64,000 nt of DNA from Acheta domesticus (GCA_031308135.1 JAHLJT010000631.1:194361685-194425684); one strand, 5' to 3'; shown: positions 23,860-36,924, counted from the stretch's first letter. The notes: generated by a model not told the origin, from the letters alone. Numbers and translations: made by a program.

Positions 23860-26800
23860 ATAGTCACTGAATAGATCTTAAGAAATTCTTTATTGCAGTA
23901 ACGTCTTGCGCACATGCTAGAATGATTTTTAATTTATTGAATGATTTATTTTCATAAAAATGTTGGTTTAGGTTGTGTGAGGTATAATACAAATTTAAAT
24001 CTAGTAAAGGAATCTCTTTATAAGCAAATTTATGTTACTGTATTTTTGCAACAAACTAGAATTAAACTTGCTTTAATTTCTTATTAGAAGGAATTAATTT
24101 CATTATACGATGCACCACGAAGTCTAAACTTGTATTCGTCAATAAACGCAAATTTCATCTCAACGAAAATATTTTCTTTGTAATATAAATTATTATTTAT
24201 GTTGATTTGAGAATAATTTATGAAAATCCTCTCGTAGAGCTGATATCCTGGTCCCATACTGAGAAAAGTAAAAAAAACCAACAAACGTTTCGGCTCTTAA
24301 ACGCTGGGTAGTGGGAAAAACGTTCCTTAATACGAATGAGGAAAACCTTTATTACTTTGATTCGACTTTCATCTTTTCTCTATAGAGTGGTCCCTAAATT
24401 AATTATAAACAAATATATTTTCACGCTTCCTCATCGGCTAAAATATACATAGTGCAACATGCAAATCGGCTGTGTAGCAAACAAACGAGAGGTTGAACAG
24501 AAACAAACGAGAGGTTCAACAAAACCAACAAAAGCATTTTTGAAATGCCTATCGTCCAATCGAAATGTTTGACAGTGACAAGTACACTCGTGGAACATTT
24601 TAAAATTCAATACTATCTTTATTTATTTCTGAGACAGCGTAATGTATTTTCCCTTTTCACTTATTTAAATGTACAAGCATTTTCTTGCTATGGCAGAGGA
24701 TTAAAATATGGTCGTGTTCTAACAATTAAAAATAAACTATATTTTGATGTAATCTTCGAAAATGGATTAATTTAGATTATGAGATAATTTTCTTCAATTT
24801 TTCAATTTATAATAACTCTTTCTACTCTCATGAAATTTCAACGTCAACACTATTCATATTATTTTGTCTATCTTGTGCCCGGTGCTCTATCATCCCTCTG
24901 TTTTCATACTCCACCACACGTCATTAAATATTCTTAACATAAATGAACACAACTTCAAATGAATTTCCTTCAGGTTGTGCCTAAATTCTACCCAACTTAA
25001 TGAATTATTCTTTCTTTGATTTATTTTTCCTTTCACGAGGAGCATCGTTTCCAGCGGGAACCAATTAGCTAAGCCGATGGGTCGTGAGAGCGGCCTCGCG
25101 GCGCGTTGTCAAACGGGAGGAGCGGAGGCGGTGCTTTGGGCGTCCATGGGCGCAGTGCGTACGTGCGTGGGAGTGAAGGAGTGGGGGGGGGCGAGGCTGT
25201 TTGGCAGACGCGCATGCGAATGTGCGTAATTGCGAGAGAGCGCTGCGCGAGTCCTGGCGCAGCCGAGTGGGCGGGATCGTGACAAACGCCGTGAGGCCGA
25301 TCTGTTTGGAGCTACCCCGTTCGGTAGAGCCTTTGAGTCTCTAGATGGTATTATATGGAGACAATATACTCAAATTATGTTCTCGCCTTATGACTTATTG
25401 CTGTAGTGTGAGTGAGAATTGAAGTCCTATTTCATGTGTTTTATAGATGTACTAATTTGAAGGAGATAATGTTTGGGAAAATCTTTTATTGTCTTCCACA
25501 TATAAAATTTAAATTTTAGAAGCTTTCGATACACGTTATTATTACATAATATTTAATGAACATTGCTTTAAATACAAGTAGTTATTAATTATTGGAAAAA
25601 TTCTTGAAATTTGCAGTGCAATATTTTGAAGGCAATTCTTATACAATTTTGTTAAATTAGTAAACTGATATTAATGTTCATGTTTAATAATTTAAATAAC
25701 ATAATATTTAATTTTTAAGTTCTACAAATGAAAAATTACGCAAGAATATTTATTTTTCATATCAGTGACAAAACTTACTAAACTTTATGTTAAAGAAGTC
25801 GATGTATCTTTATTGCATTGAAAAATGTTGTTTAATTCTTCACTAAAAATTAAAATACTACAAATACTTCCAAAACTTACACAGAATGATCAGTTTTAGA
25901 GAGAATAGTTCAGAGTTTTTTTATCCACAACTAGTGACGTTGCAATAATTTAAATTCTAACAAACACTTGCCAACATTGCATCTTTTCAACAAAAAAACT
26001 ATTAAAAACTACGTCAATGCTATTCAGCTTCCTAAAACATTTGCAATTAAAAACCAAGAAAACCCGCCGGTTGGACTCTGATTCATTTCTCTCTTTTGTA
26101 AAGCCAGAGTTAATGAAACAAATTGGATAAGTACTTTGTAACTTATTGCACTGTAAATAAAATATTGATAATGAAATTTATAAATATTATGAATTACTTA
26201 TTTTATACTATCTTAAAATATACATTAGAAATACCCGCAATAAATAATACATAATTCTGAATTGAAATGCTGCATTCGCATTACAAACACATGTAGCATG
26301 GAAACGAGGTTATTTTAGTTTAAAAAATATACTTCAGCTATACAACATTATGAAGAATTACAATTATATTTTCAATACATCAAATGTAAACATACTACTA
26401 AAGAACATATTAGAAAGAAACATTATTTGGTATTCTATCATTGTGTACACAGATACGCACGATTTTTGTTGTGAATAATTAAGTATAAAGATTCTTGATA
26501 AAAGGTAATTTGCAAATTTGTTTAAATAAAAACGCAAAGAATTAAACAAATCAACAAATATATTAGATATTTGAGGAAACCAAAAAGAATGGAAAACGAT
26601 AATTATTAGAAAAAGATAAGATGATCCACATAATAATACTCAACTCAATACTCAAAATTACTTTTAGCATTATTTTGTCAATTTACATTCACGTTTTAGT
26701 ATTTCTGTATGTAATTCATCTGGTTTATCATTAGTAAATATATATCATTTGAACGTAAAGGTAAAATCACGTAGGTGCAACTTGCACATAAAAATTGGAG

Positions 26801-27300
26801 TACAAAACACACATAAAATGGATCTGTTGCATGATGTAGCCGTAGGAATCAAATTAGCAAACAAAGTGATATAAAATGAAATTGCTCTGTCTATATACCC
26901 AATGTAGCATTAATAGTCAAAACATGCAAGCGTAAATCCATGGTAGAGAAAATCCATATTCATAAGCTGGTTCACACACATACAAGTAACTAAATAAGGC
27001 ATTCAATACAGATAAATATTAAGAAGGAACATCTCTAGTTTAAAAAAAAGTCAGTTTCCCACATTGTATTTCGATTATAAAAAATCATTGTCATAGTTTT
27101 CATATCTTACACTAAATAATAAAATCAACCAACGAGGAATTCTGAATATTTAAGCTATATTTTTTTGCAAAAAACTCTATCAAAATACCTTCCATTCAAG
27201 ATATTTCACACAAACTATTCAAAATATTTTTAGAATTACACTCAAAATATTTAAATATGTTCTGATTTTTCGTAGCTGACAAGTTCTGTTTATATTTTGT
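23860..27300. other. Mostly AT-rich intron with one GC island
   Basis: A GC-rich block at 25020-25370 stands out, including a G9 run near 25183. The rest (23860-25020 and 25370-27300) is AT-rich with no supported feature. A short stretch at 24285-24310 resembles a Penelope-like element end but is too short to call. Confidence 0.45.
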
Positions 27301-27312
27301 GGCAATTGAAGA

Positions 27313-27753
27313 TTGATGGCTCATGAATTACCCGGCTACTGGTGCACCTCAAACCAAAAAATTGCTAATATAACCAACATTTCACTCTTTCTCTCGCTCA
27401 AGTATCTCAAATTCGCTCAAGTAGCTCAAATTTTTCGGTCTGATTATATTACGTTTAGAAGAGAACGCGAAACTAGAGGCGGCGGAGTTTTCATTTGCGT
27501 GAAAAACACATTAAATGTCGTATCAAATTGTGTTGATAAAATTTTTGAAATGACGAGGTTGAAAATTCATTGTTTAGGAAATATCCTAGAAATAATTGCT
27601 TGCTATCGTCCACCGGCTAGTAGTTACGAATTCGTAGGCGCAATACACGAAAGAACAAAAAATATAAATAGCCATCCAGTAGTTATTGCCGGAGATTTAA
27701 ATCTTCCAGACACTAATTGGAAAAGACGCGCTACTAGATATTTGCCTCGTTAG
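27313..27753 (+). pseudogene. LINE endonuclease remnant
   Basis: Visible motifs are ELPGYW near the start, FRSDYITFRRER, TRGGGVFICVK, and VVIAGDLNLPDTNW, the conserved catalytic Asp-Asn block of APE-type endonucleases. Between LPGYW and FRSDY there are about 25 residues of unrelated sequence. The downstream SDHKAV motif appears at about 27795 in the frame of the reverse transcriptase, after a deletion. Confidence 0.82.
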
Positions 27754-27794
27754 ACCGAAAGACTTATTTTTATCGTGCGACGTCATGGAAGGTA

Positions 27795-29133
27795 AAGTGA
27801 CCATAAAGCAGTTCTTTTCGACTTTGACTTAACTACTTCAAGAAAAACTATTAACGCCGGGTTTCCAGTGAGGGAATACAAGAAAACGAATGTAGAAGGG
27901 CTTCAAAATTACTTAAGGGAACAATACGAAGGGTTTCTTAGAATAGGAGGGGGGATGGAAGAAATATGGCGAGGTTTTAAAAATATTCTTGAAAATGCCG
28001 TGCAGACATTTGTGCCGTGCAAATTATTAAAAAGTAACCCCGATCCAAAATATTATAATGCAAAGATTAGACGCATGAAAAGAAAAACCAGAAAGGCGTT
28101 TAGAAACAGGCACATTAGTGATAACCATATGTCATTATTTCGAAGTTATTCAAAAGCATTAGAGAAGGAAAAGAAAATTGCGGAAGAACGTCATTTGAAA
28201 TATATCCTTGATGCGGACGGCATTAATTGGTCGAAAGTTTTTAAGTATGTTCGTAGAAGGAAGGGAAACAAAGACGAAATACCAGTTGTTCGGATAAATA
28301 ATTCGCAAGTAACTGACGACAGAGAAAAAGCAAACGCTTTTAATGCGTATTTCACGTCGGTATTTAAGCAGAAAACTAACTGTACAGGGATACCAACGTT
28401 ATCAGATAGAAATCTATTTTATATCGACGTAAATACTCTACGGACAAGAATAAAATTATTGAAAAGCGGAAAATCTCGAGCACCCGATTGTATTTCCACG
28501 GGTATCATTAAATTAGGCGGAGAGGCTATTCTACCGTATCTAATTAGGTTATTTAATGTCTCAATCAATAACGCTTGCGTACCGGAAGATTGGAAGTTAG
28601 CACTTGTAGTACCTGTTTTTAAAAGCGGTGATAAAACAGTCCTAAGTAACTATAGACCGATAAGTCTCACATCAGTCGTATGCAAACTCATGGAACAATT
28701 AATTACTAACTACATCCGGAATGAATGGGAGGACAAGGAATGGCTGTATCAAGGTCAACACGGTTTCAGGAACGGTTTTTCATGCGAAAGTCAGCTTGTC
28801 TCCCTTCTACAGGATCTAGCCGATGAAATTGATAATGGGGGAAGGGTAGACGCGATAGTAATAGATTTTGCCAAAGCTTTTGATGTTGTTCCACACGATC
28901 GTCTTGTAAACAAATTAATAGATTCGGGTATAGACCCAAGGGTGGTGGCTTGGATAAACGAACTCCTACGTGATAGGAAACAAAAGGTTCGAATCGGAAG
29001 CTACTTATCAACCTCCGCTAGTGTTACGTCAGGGATTCCACAAGGAAGTGTCTTTGGACCTCTTATGTTTCTCGCCCTTGTGAATGACTTGCCAAAACAT
29101 CTAGCTTCAAAATGTAAGACCATTCACCGATGA
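27795..29133 (+). pseudogene. LINE reverse transcriptase remnant, fingers and palm
   Basis: The frame runs from SDHKAVLFDFD through SGKSRAPDCI, NYRPISLTSVVCKLME and GQHGFRNGFSCESQLV. It continues to IVIDFAKAFDVVPHDRL, which holds the first catalytic Asp, and SGIPQGSVFGPLMF. It is intact for about 420 codons before a frameshift just ahead of the second catalytic motif. Confidence 0.88.
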
Positions 29134-29412
29134 CTGTATCATCTATCGGGTTATCAAATCAGAGGAGGACGTAGATATTTTGCAGCGAGACACAGACAAA
29201 TTACACTCCTGGGCAGAAACAAACGGCATGGAAATAAACAGTTCGAAGAGCAAAGCCATCACGTTTGGTAGGGGTCGATGTTATGGTGAAACAGTGTACA
29301 AATTGAACAATAATGTCATACCTACAGTTACATCTTGCAAATATTTAGGAATACAATTAGACAGTAAATTGAGCTGGGAAAATCAAGTAAATTTCGTTGT
29401 GGGGAAAGCCTG
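29114..29412 (+). pseudogene. LINE reverse transcriptase remnant, second catalytic motif and thumb
   Basis: After the frameshift the peptide resumes at FTDDCIIYRVIKSEEDVDIL. The usual F-A-D-D motif is F-T-D-D here. It continues WAETNGMEINSSKSK and CKYLGIQLDSKLSWENQV, typical of this LINE group. A stop follows VVGKA. Confidence 0.85.
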
Positions 29413-29903
29413 AAGATATTTACATTTCGTTACGCGGATTCTAAAGAGAAGTACGGTGAGAAGTCAAGAATTAGCTTATATGTCACTAGTGCGACCCGTG
29501 TTAGAATATGGCGCAGTATGCTGGGACCCGTACAGAAATATCGCAGCAAGGTAATCTAGAAAGGCTCCAGCGCAGAGCATCAAAATTCACTTTCAGGGAT
29601 TCAAAAAATAGAAGTGCATGGGAGTCACTCGAAAAAAGGCGGATTAAGTTGCGAGTCTGTGCTATGTACAAAGCATACAAAAATTATCCTGCTTGGGGTG
29701 AAATTAATCGTCGTCTAGGAAAACCTACGTACTTCGGCAGAACGGATCACGAGCACAAAATTAAGACAAGAATGCAGAAAACGGACGTTGGGAAATTTTC
29801 ATTCACCAACAGAACTATTAGAGACTGGAACAGTTTGCCTGCGACAATCTTTGAACCCTTTCCTCAAAGCTTGAGAAAATTTAAAAATAAATTAGCTTCC
29901 TAA
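29413..29903 (+). pseudogene. LINE C-terminal region remnant
   Basis: After the stop the match continues as LAYMSLVRPVLEYGAVCWDP, then in a shifted frame GNLERLQRRASKFTF, RRIKLRVCAMYKAY and NRTIRDWNSLPATIF. The last is a conserved end motif of Jockey/CR1-like polyproteins. Confidence 0.82.
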
Positions 29904-30020
29904 CTATTTATCTATATTTTAGGTCATTGTATTATTGTTAAGTTTCTACTGTTAAATAAGTAGAATTTCCTATTAAGTAGTTTGTCTAATTGTTATTATT
30001 AGTGGTAGTTGTAGTAGTAT

Positions 30021-30052
30021 TGTCATTATTATTATTATCATTATCATTATTA

Positions 30053-30102
<50 letters not shown>

Positions 30103-30245
30103 ATATTCGTGTAGTTCAGTTCAGTGCAGTGCAGTGTAGTGTAGTGGAGGGAAACAAATGCGAAAGAAATGCATAAGAGTTAAGTGTTGTGAAGTGCAGT
30201 GCAGTGCAGTGAAGTGAAGTGAAGTGAAGTGAAGTGAAGTGGAGT
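30021..30245 (+). repeat. (ATT)n tail followed by (AGTGC/AGTGA)n repeats
   Basis: An (ATT)n tract occupies 30021-30101 and is followed by 5-bp repeats GTGCA and GAAGT at 30117-30155 and 30186-30245. The first probably marks the LINE 3' end. Confidence 0.85.
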
Positions 30246-30249
30246 AAAA

Positions 30250-31480
30250 TGAATTGGTGTAAGGTTTGCGCTGTGAAATTATGCACTATTATTCTTAATT
30301 ATTGTTTGTTTGTTTGTTTTTTAAATTAACTACTCTCTTGTAATTTAAATATTCTGCCACCAAGTAATAATACTTAATTGCAGAATTAATAATAAATCTA
30401 ACACCTAAATCTAAGTAGAATAGTTTAATGATAGGCAAGACTGCAATAAAAGAATGCAAATCTGAGCCACCTATCCGAGGATGAGTATTGGGACGTTTTA
30501 CATTTGATTTTTTTACTGGTAATGGGGGCAACTGGGTTTATGGAGGAAGCTCACAGTCCAAACCCGCAATATGGAGGATCAGAGATGATTTTATCGAGCT
30601 TCTGGGACCCTAGAGACGTCTTCTCTACGACTATAGAGGCTCCTTTCCCCATTCGAAAGCCTACCTAATAAAAGCTGAAGAATTACAAGAGGAAAAGGCA
30701 CCCTAGCCCTCGAAACCTAAGAGCGTCAGTGTTAAAACCAATATGGCCAAGAGAGGCCTGATCAGAAAGTTACCAGATGTGTAACATAAGTAAGTAAAAA
30801 TGTCACACCTGAAAGGTTACCACAGTAGATACGATTCTCTACCTGTAGCGGATCGAATAGGGCATGGGATGCTTGGGTCATGGAATAGGGAGTAGGAATA
30901 AGATAGGATGTTGTGAGACACGTTAGTCTGGCTTCTCCATTTCAGACTTTTCGTAATGGGTATCCATGCCAGTATACATACCTAAACGAACATGCTAAAG
31001 CGACCACAGCCTTCTACATTAAAACACGCAAGACTCCCCACCCGCATGGACAATGCGACTACAAAGCGGTTTCCCCTGGAGAGGATATTCTTTTACACGC
31101 TGTTATATTTACTGATTATTTGTATTTAAATAGGCTGTGCACTTGTTTGATGAATAAAAGATAATAAATTATTTTTATTTTTTATTAAATAAATACATGC
31201 CTTTGGTCAGTAAGCCTATTGGCATCAGTTGATGAACAAATTGAACAATAAATATAGAAAACAAGAAGCTATAAACATGCAGCTCACGCATCAACAACAA
31301 AACTATTTCAAGTCATTAAATAAGATTCGAATGAAGGTTATGGAGGGTCGAAGAATGACTTTGGTATTTTACGTTTTTGTCATTTACGATGGGAATTATG
31401 TTTACCTAGTTCAAAATAAAGTGAAGATGGAATTTTATTAATTTTGAAGTAGAATTTTGCTGAAATTTGTAGTAAAAAGA
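30250..31480. other. Intron stretch with possible unclassified repeat
   Basis: The segment 30530-30810 is GC-richer and ends in a TAAGTAAGTAAA run. That suggests a retroposed repeat with a short simple tail, but I cannot name it. Nothing else is supported. Confidence 0.35.
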
Positions 31481-31499
31481 TTTGAATTGAAAGTATACC

Positions 31500-31880
31500 T
31501 AAAAAAATGAATATGTATATTTGAAATAAATCATAGAGCTTTAATAATAGTTCTTAGACAGGTATTTTGAACAATTTTAATTTTATTAATGCTTGTTTTA
31601 GACGCTGACCCCCAAATTGGACCCGCATAAGATATTCCAGGCCGAGTAATTGTTTTATAAATGTGCAATTTAGTCAGTATACTTAGTGAAGAAGAGTATT
31701 TAACGAGAGGAAGTTGCTGATGCCATCGTTTGTTAGCTAAAGAAATATTTTGCGCAATATTATTTCGCCAATGGAGTCTTCTGCCCAATAACACCCCCAA
31801 GTATTTATTGGTTCGGTTTATTTGATATATTGGTTCGGTTTCATTCGAATATAAAAAGTGGGACATGTTGGCCAGGTTGT
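31500..31880 (-). pseudogene. LINE fragment: reverse transcriptase C-terminus (Jockey-like)
   Basis: The minus strand from 31866 to 31531 reads NKYLGVLLGRRLHWRNNI, then TKLHIYKTITRPGISYAGPIW and NTCLRTIIKAL. This is the KYLG block and the R-P-x-x-x-Y-x-x-x-x-W block found after the catalytic palm in Jockey-like elements. Everything upstream is missing, so this is a 5'-truncated insertion. It differs in family and strand from the LINE at 27.3-30.1 kb. Confidence 0.78.
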
Positions 31881-32388
31881 CAGGTTGAAATCATGACGTT
31901 GTCTTTTAGATGGCAGAGGATGGTAACTTAATTGTTCTGGTTGAGATTGAGATTTATTATTATTTAAGCTCATGGAGGAATATTATTTGCACATATTTTT
32001 CATTTCATTTAAAGAAAGGGGCGCTAAGAAAGATGCAAGCTACTGGTACAGCACCGTTGCAAGAGGTTGCCTACTGCCTTCTCTGCCTTTTCTCCAGTCT
32101 AAATGTGAGGTTGGCGTCAGAGGTCCAATGCAATTTCTCTGCCCGCACGTTTGCCAGCGTGGAGGCGGCGTGTTTGCCAGCTCACAGTCCGTCCGCCCTC
32201 TTTCTTCCTTTCCAGCACTCTCCCAACACACACATACGGATGCTCACTCTTCCATCTCTCTATCGTGCAATCGCCATTCTCCGCGACGAGTCAGCTGCTG
32301 TGATCACTATCTCTGGGGTTCGGAAAACGCTGTCTCTCTCCATGCCTCTCGCTTTGTTATTAGAAACGATATTTCACACCCACCCATG

Positions 32389-32455
32389 TAGCGCAGTTGG
32401 TCATATCTATAGACGTACTATACAAACCTACAGGTTACGAATTTCAAACCTGTGA
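32389..32455 (+). mobile_element. tRNA-like sequence, possible SINE head
   Basis: The A-box-like TAGCGCAGTTGG matches the tRNA consensus well. About 45 bases later a T-arm-like hairpin CAGGTT-AACCTG surrounds ACGAATTTCA. The loop deviates from the GTTCRANNC rule, so this is a decayed tRNA or SINE head rather than a functional tRNA gene. Confidence 0.42.
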
Positions 32456-32459
32456 GAGC

Positions 32460-33380
32460 AATTTTAAGCGATAATGAAGTGGGAGACAAAATAAAAGCAC
32501 TACGAATTCTTTACAATGCCAATATATTATCAATTATTTATATTATATATTATCAATATATTATCAATCAATATATTTAATATACGCAATATATTAAAAT
32601 TTTGGCTGAGATTATCCAGAGGACATTATAAGAATACTTATCGTCTCCTGTATTATTTCAATGGTATACCTTTCCGTTGCGACTCTCTCACGCAACCAAT
32701 CTTTATAAATGAGGTCTCTAAAGAAAGAGAATTTCACGGAGACATGACGAATGGCACTTTGACTTTAAAAATATAAAGAATTTGTTTAAAAAACGCATCT
32801 AAATATTCCAGTCAAATGCAACCCGCAACACTTGCCAAATTTTTAGTCAAACAACTCCTAAATCAAGCGTTTTATGGCCTTAAAAACGAAAACTTTGAGG
32901 CCACAGGCCTCAAAGAAACGTTTTTTATACCATAATATATAAGATAAGACATTTCTCGACATTCAATTAAATTTTCGGTTCTGCGCTTCAATACTATCAA
33001 GACCACATCAATATTTCAGCCCTTGATGCTGGTAGCCATTTTTGTGATGACGTTTAGAAGGCTTAGATTACTCAATCTTATATTTACGCTTTCTGTATAC
33101 ACCGTGGTTTGTGCAGTCTGATTAGGTTTATTTGCATAATCATTAATTCAAGATTTGCTCTCCAGCAAGAACTAGAAGTACTATTATTGTTGCTTGATAC
33201 CTATGAAGATTGTTTCTTACGCGCGTAGTGAAACTATTCAATTAGCGTTTTGCCATGGTCTGTAAATGCTGTGTACTCAATTGTGGAGGGATGTGGGCGA
33301 ACAGTGAAGAGTGAAGACTGTCTGTGTTTTACCTTTACCAATATTTTCGTTATCATTCGATGAAATTTTCAAGTCAGCGG
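32460..33380. other. AT-rich intron, nothing recognised
   Basis: Contains a small AT repeat at 32510-32600 (ATATTATCAAT type). No gene or transposon end is supported. Confidence 0.45.
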
Positions 33381-33387
33381 GTTCAGA

Positions 33388-33745
33388 CACGTAGCTTTCT
33401 CAAAAGTAAAAAGCTAATATTTTTTGTGAGTATCACAAAAAGCTAAAAGCTAACTGTCAGAGAATACTGAATAATTACTTCAAATATCTTTAAGGAAGTG
33501 TTGTGAATTGCCCCAAGAAAACTCTCCATGATACTGAATAAATCTTTATTGAAAAGTTCTTTAAACATCAATAACATTGCTTTTTATTTTTGTTTGAGAT
33601 TGTGTTAGTATATTGCAAGTTACCTTTATACATTTTTAAGCAAATAAACAAGTTTAGTTAACAACTTTGCTTCTTACAATGGAAATAGAAGTATAGGGAT
33701 GAGTGTGGGGTTTAACATGCGAGAGTTCTCGCACGGTTATGCGGA
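33388..33745 (+). repeat. Direct repeat with terminal palindrome, copy A
   Basis: This copy aligns with 34376-34750 over about 360 bases. Shared blocks include ACTGAATAA, TTTATTGAAAA, ACATCAATA, TTACATTTATACATTTTT-like sequence and TTAACAACTTTC or close variants. Near the 3' end it carries the palindrome GCGAGAGTTCTCGC. Confidence 0.72.
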
Positions 33746-34375
33746 GGTAGTAGGGGAAAAGTGTGCTATGGCACAACATAAACAACAAACTTTTTAAATT
33801 AGCTAAAGTAAAATAGCTTAAAATAAATTAAAAACACAAATCAAAACGCACTAGCCTACAATACCTCAATAAATTTAAAATTATGGAAAGAATAGTGCCA
33901 GTCACTGGACAACTACAATCGAACTCAGCCCAAACGCACGATTTAAACGTTGGCGGTATCTGGAAGTACGTACATCAACGCCTAGCTGCAAACTCATTCT
34001 GTAAATAATATACCGTTTGATGTTCAACTCAAGGTGTCAGTTCGTTAAGATAATTGAAACGTTTGAGCAACATTTCCATGTACCAAAGTGAAATCTAAAC
34101 CCAATTTTTCTAATGGTAACACATATTTAGTACTCAAAGGTGAAAATATTAGTTTGATTATTTTTTGGCTCGGAATTGTTTTTATTGAGATACGCAGAAA
34201 ATAATCGAATATTTTTTTACTATACAAATAACTTTTCAATTTCCGCACCCTAGCAAGCTGGCACCCTGACTCTCCAAAACCCCCTCTGCTCCTCTTCACA
34301 AATCAAGGAAAGTTAAATAACATTGCAAAGAGTAGGCTTGAACTAGCCCGATCCAGTATTTCGTACTTCTTTACT

Positions 34376-34750
34376 AGGCTTTCTCAAGAGTAAAAACATT
34401 TTCTAATGTTTTTGTGACTATCAAGGAAACGAAAAGCTAAGTCTCAAGGAAGACTGAATAAATTCTTCAAATGTTTTTTTAAAGAAGTATGAATTGTTCC
34501 AAGAACATCTCTCTGTAATGCTGAATAAACCTTTATTGAAAATTTGTTTCCAACATCAATAGCATTGTTATTTTTGTTTGATATTCTGTAAATACATTAG
34601 AATTAAGTACAAAAGTACATTCGAAGTTACATTTATACATTTTTTAAACAAACACGTTTCATTAACAACTTTCCTTCGTAATGAAGAGGATAGACAAATG
34701 GATAGGGAAAGGGTGAGGTTTACCATGCGAGAGTTCTCGCACGGGTACGC
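34376..34750 (+). repeat. Direct repeat with terminal palindrome, copy B
   Basis: This copy is in the same orientation as copy A, about 990 bases further on, with diverged body sequence. The palindromic end block around GCGAGAGTTCTCGC is identical, although the body is not. No TG/CA ends or target duplications were seen, so an LTR origin is not supported. Confidence 0.72.
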
Positions 34751-34754
34751 TAGT

Positions 34755-36550
34755 TATTATTAATATTATTGTTATTTAATAAGTAATAATCACATTTTTA
34801 TCTCTATTGTTACTACCACTACGATTAAATAAGAATCGTTATCGAATACTATTTATTGAATTATTGGACTAGTATATTCACACGAAACATCAGAAAACCG
34901 ATTAGAGCAGACTGATACCAAAATTATAATAGACTCTCTTCGTGGCATCAGCCAAGCTCTTGTGAGAATTCATATTCTCTTCACTCAAAATTAATTATTT
35001 ATATCTGTTTTTAATATTCATTGTATTAATTCAAACATTTTGTACATAATTTAGATAATAATCTTTCTTGTTTTGTACCATTGAAGATGAAGAAATTCCC
35101 CTGAAACTAGTTTGGTGTATTATGTGTTAAATGCACCACTTGAACATTATTCATCGTGGTATGACTACCTAATAATTAATTTGTAATATAATAGACTAGT
35201 TTGATACGATGTTTAATTTTTGTCAAAAACACCCACTCAATCAGTAATTTCCACGAAAAAAAACATTAATGAAACCATCCCATTAGTTGTTGCAGTGGAC
35301 GTAACCAACCGTATCAAGTCAAACACACCAAATACAGCGTCACCGGACGCCTCGTGTGCGTCTGGCGAGGGAGGCGTTGCACGGCAGGCTCCCTCGAGCA
35401 CCTGCCGGAGAAGGCTGCGTTGCCTTTCACAGCTGCGCGGTGGCGCGGCCGCTGCTTCGCGGAGTTGGCGCGGGTTTGGTGTGGCTTCGCTTTGTACGTC
35501 GGCGCCTGCTCGCCCGTGTTGACTCGCGTTTCGGTCACTTCACTTCGTTTGGAGCTGCGACCTTTCGCCGTACCGTACACGGTCTCTCGACGATTTCTAA
35601 GACTTTTTTGTCAACCAATATCCTGCCCTTTCCTCTGATTTATTCGTTGGTTTCCTTCTCCCATCTGTTTTCTTCTTTCAGTTTTTATTTAATCTGGGAA
35701 CTGATGGGAACTGAATGTTTTATATGTTCGTTCGCAATCTGCCTTCCTTTATCTGTACTCTTTGTGTTCTCTCCCAACCTCATTTTTAGAACTATTTTGT
35801 CTGTAACCGATGCATATTAATTTACACAATTACAAAACCATCAAGTAGCACTTCTTTCATTTTTTTAATTTCCAACTACTCCATCCGCTATTTTTACCTT
35901 CAAACACAACCTTTCTTATTGGGCTATCTTCATTTGAATCTTCTGAATGTGTTCGATCTCTTTTTTCTTTGATCATTTAAGTTTAATTTCCTTAACAACA
36001 GAGTTAGCCAGCGTACTTTTCTAGTTCTCCTTTGTCTGAATATTTCTGTTCAAATCAGTCTAGCCTCGACTTCGTTGGAGTAAAATGTCTTTATTTTGTT
36101 GGCATTTCGGTCGGCTGCTCTTATACGTGAGCTTCCTTTCTCAACTCTGCGATCTCTTTCGACCAATCCTAATTCCTACTCATCTCTGGTCTTGATTTTT
36201 TTTAATTGATCTTCTTTCGTTTTTCGTCTACCTGTTCTGATAACATTTCATCGCATTTTTCGTGCTTTCTCAACTCTATCCGCTGGAGGAGACACCTGAA
36301 CAGAGGAAAAACAAGCAGATGTTGGTCGACATTGGATCTCGCGTTCCAGCGGGGAGAAACAACACAGTCTCTCTCCCGAGATATATGAGACGAACTACGC
36401 TTACGAGGGTAGAGACTTTAGTCATTAATGCGCCTTGAATCAAATCCCACACACCCAACTATATCCAATTGTCCTGTCCTGTCTTGTCCTTCGGCTCGAC
36501 AGCCCGCTACGGGTCTTGGCCGACCAGTAGCAACCCAGCCTCTCGGCTAT
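34755..36550. other. Intron with one GC-rich island
   Basis: A CpG-rich block at 35335-35580 is open in several frames but has no recognised domain. The rest is AT- or pyrimidine-rich and unassigned. Confidence 0.4.
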
Positions 36551-36559
36551 GGTATAAGG

Positions 36560-36789
36560 CAGTGTTGCCAAGGACTTCTACTTGTGGCATTGGCACAGCT
36601 TTGTGGCACCGTAGCATGTCACGAACTTCTTTGTGCAACTAGCGTCGGGAAAGGAAAACCCAGCCGTTTTACAATAGTGATGGCGTTGTCTCTAGCGGCG
36701 GGGTGATGAACTTCGTGGAGGGGCAATTTCGTCGTGACGTTCGTGCCACGGCCTCCCGCTCGTTGACCTCCCACGCCTTGACAACACTG
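36560..36789. mobile_element. hAT-type MITE, copy 3, with perfect target duplication
   Basis: The element starts CAGTGTTGCCAAGGAC and ends CGCCTTGACAACACTG. The 8-mer GTATAAGG flanks it at 36552-36559 and 36790-36797. The internal blocks match copies 1, 2 and 4. Confidence 0.88.
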
Positions 36790-36924
36790 GTATAAGGGGT
36801 TCGTGTGGTTCGCATGAAGACATCCTTCCACCTTAATACTGATCTTCATAACGTTAGGGTGAGCTTTTTCAGTTATATAGCAGTAGATAGCGGGACATTT
36901 GTAAGGAAAGCGCAAAGTTATAAT

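Larger units (their letters stand above)
27305..30105 (+). mobile_element. Broken Jockey-like non-LTR retrotransposon
   Basis: The element is 5'-truncated. In order it carries part of an APE-type endonuclease, a reverse transcriptase, a C-terminal region and a 3' UTR that runs into an (ATT)n tract at 30021-30101. The coding sequence is broken by a deletion between the endonuclease halves, frameshifts near 27760 and 29115, and a stop near 29412. It lies antisense to neuroligin in the 38.7-kb intron. Clade placement within the Jockey/CR1-like group is by motif feel only. Confidence 0.85.

Noticed and set aside
33254..33310. A start reading MVCKCCVLNCGG, reminiscent of a THAP zinc finger
   Set aside because: Only the first dozen residues look right and a stop follows soon; too little to call.
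33388..34750. LTRs of a small retrotransposon
   Set aside because: The direct repeats lack TG/CA ends, target duplications, primer binding site and polypurine tract.
35335..35820. CpG-rich block with open frames, possible exon or promoter
   Set aside because: No domain, no phase-compatible splice pair with neuroligin and no repeat partner; listed only as an unassigned island.
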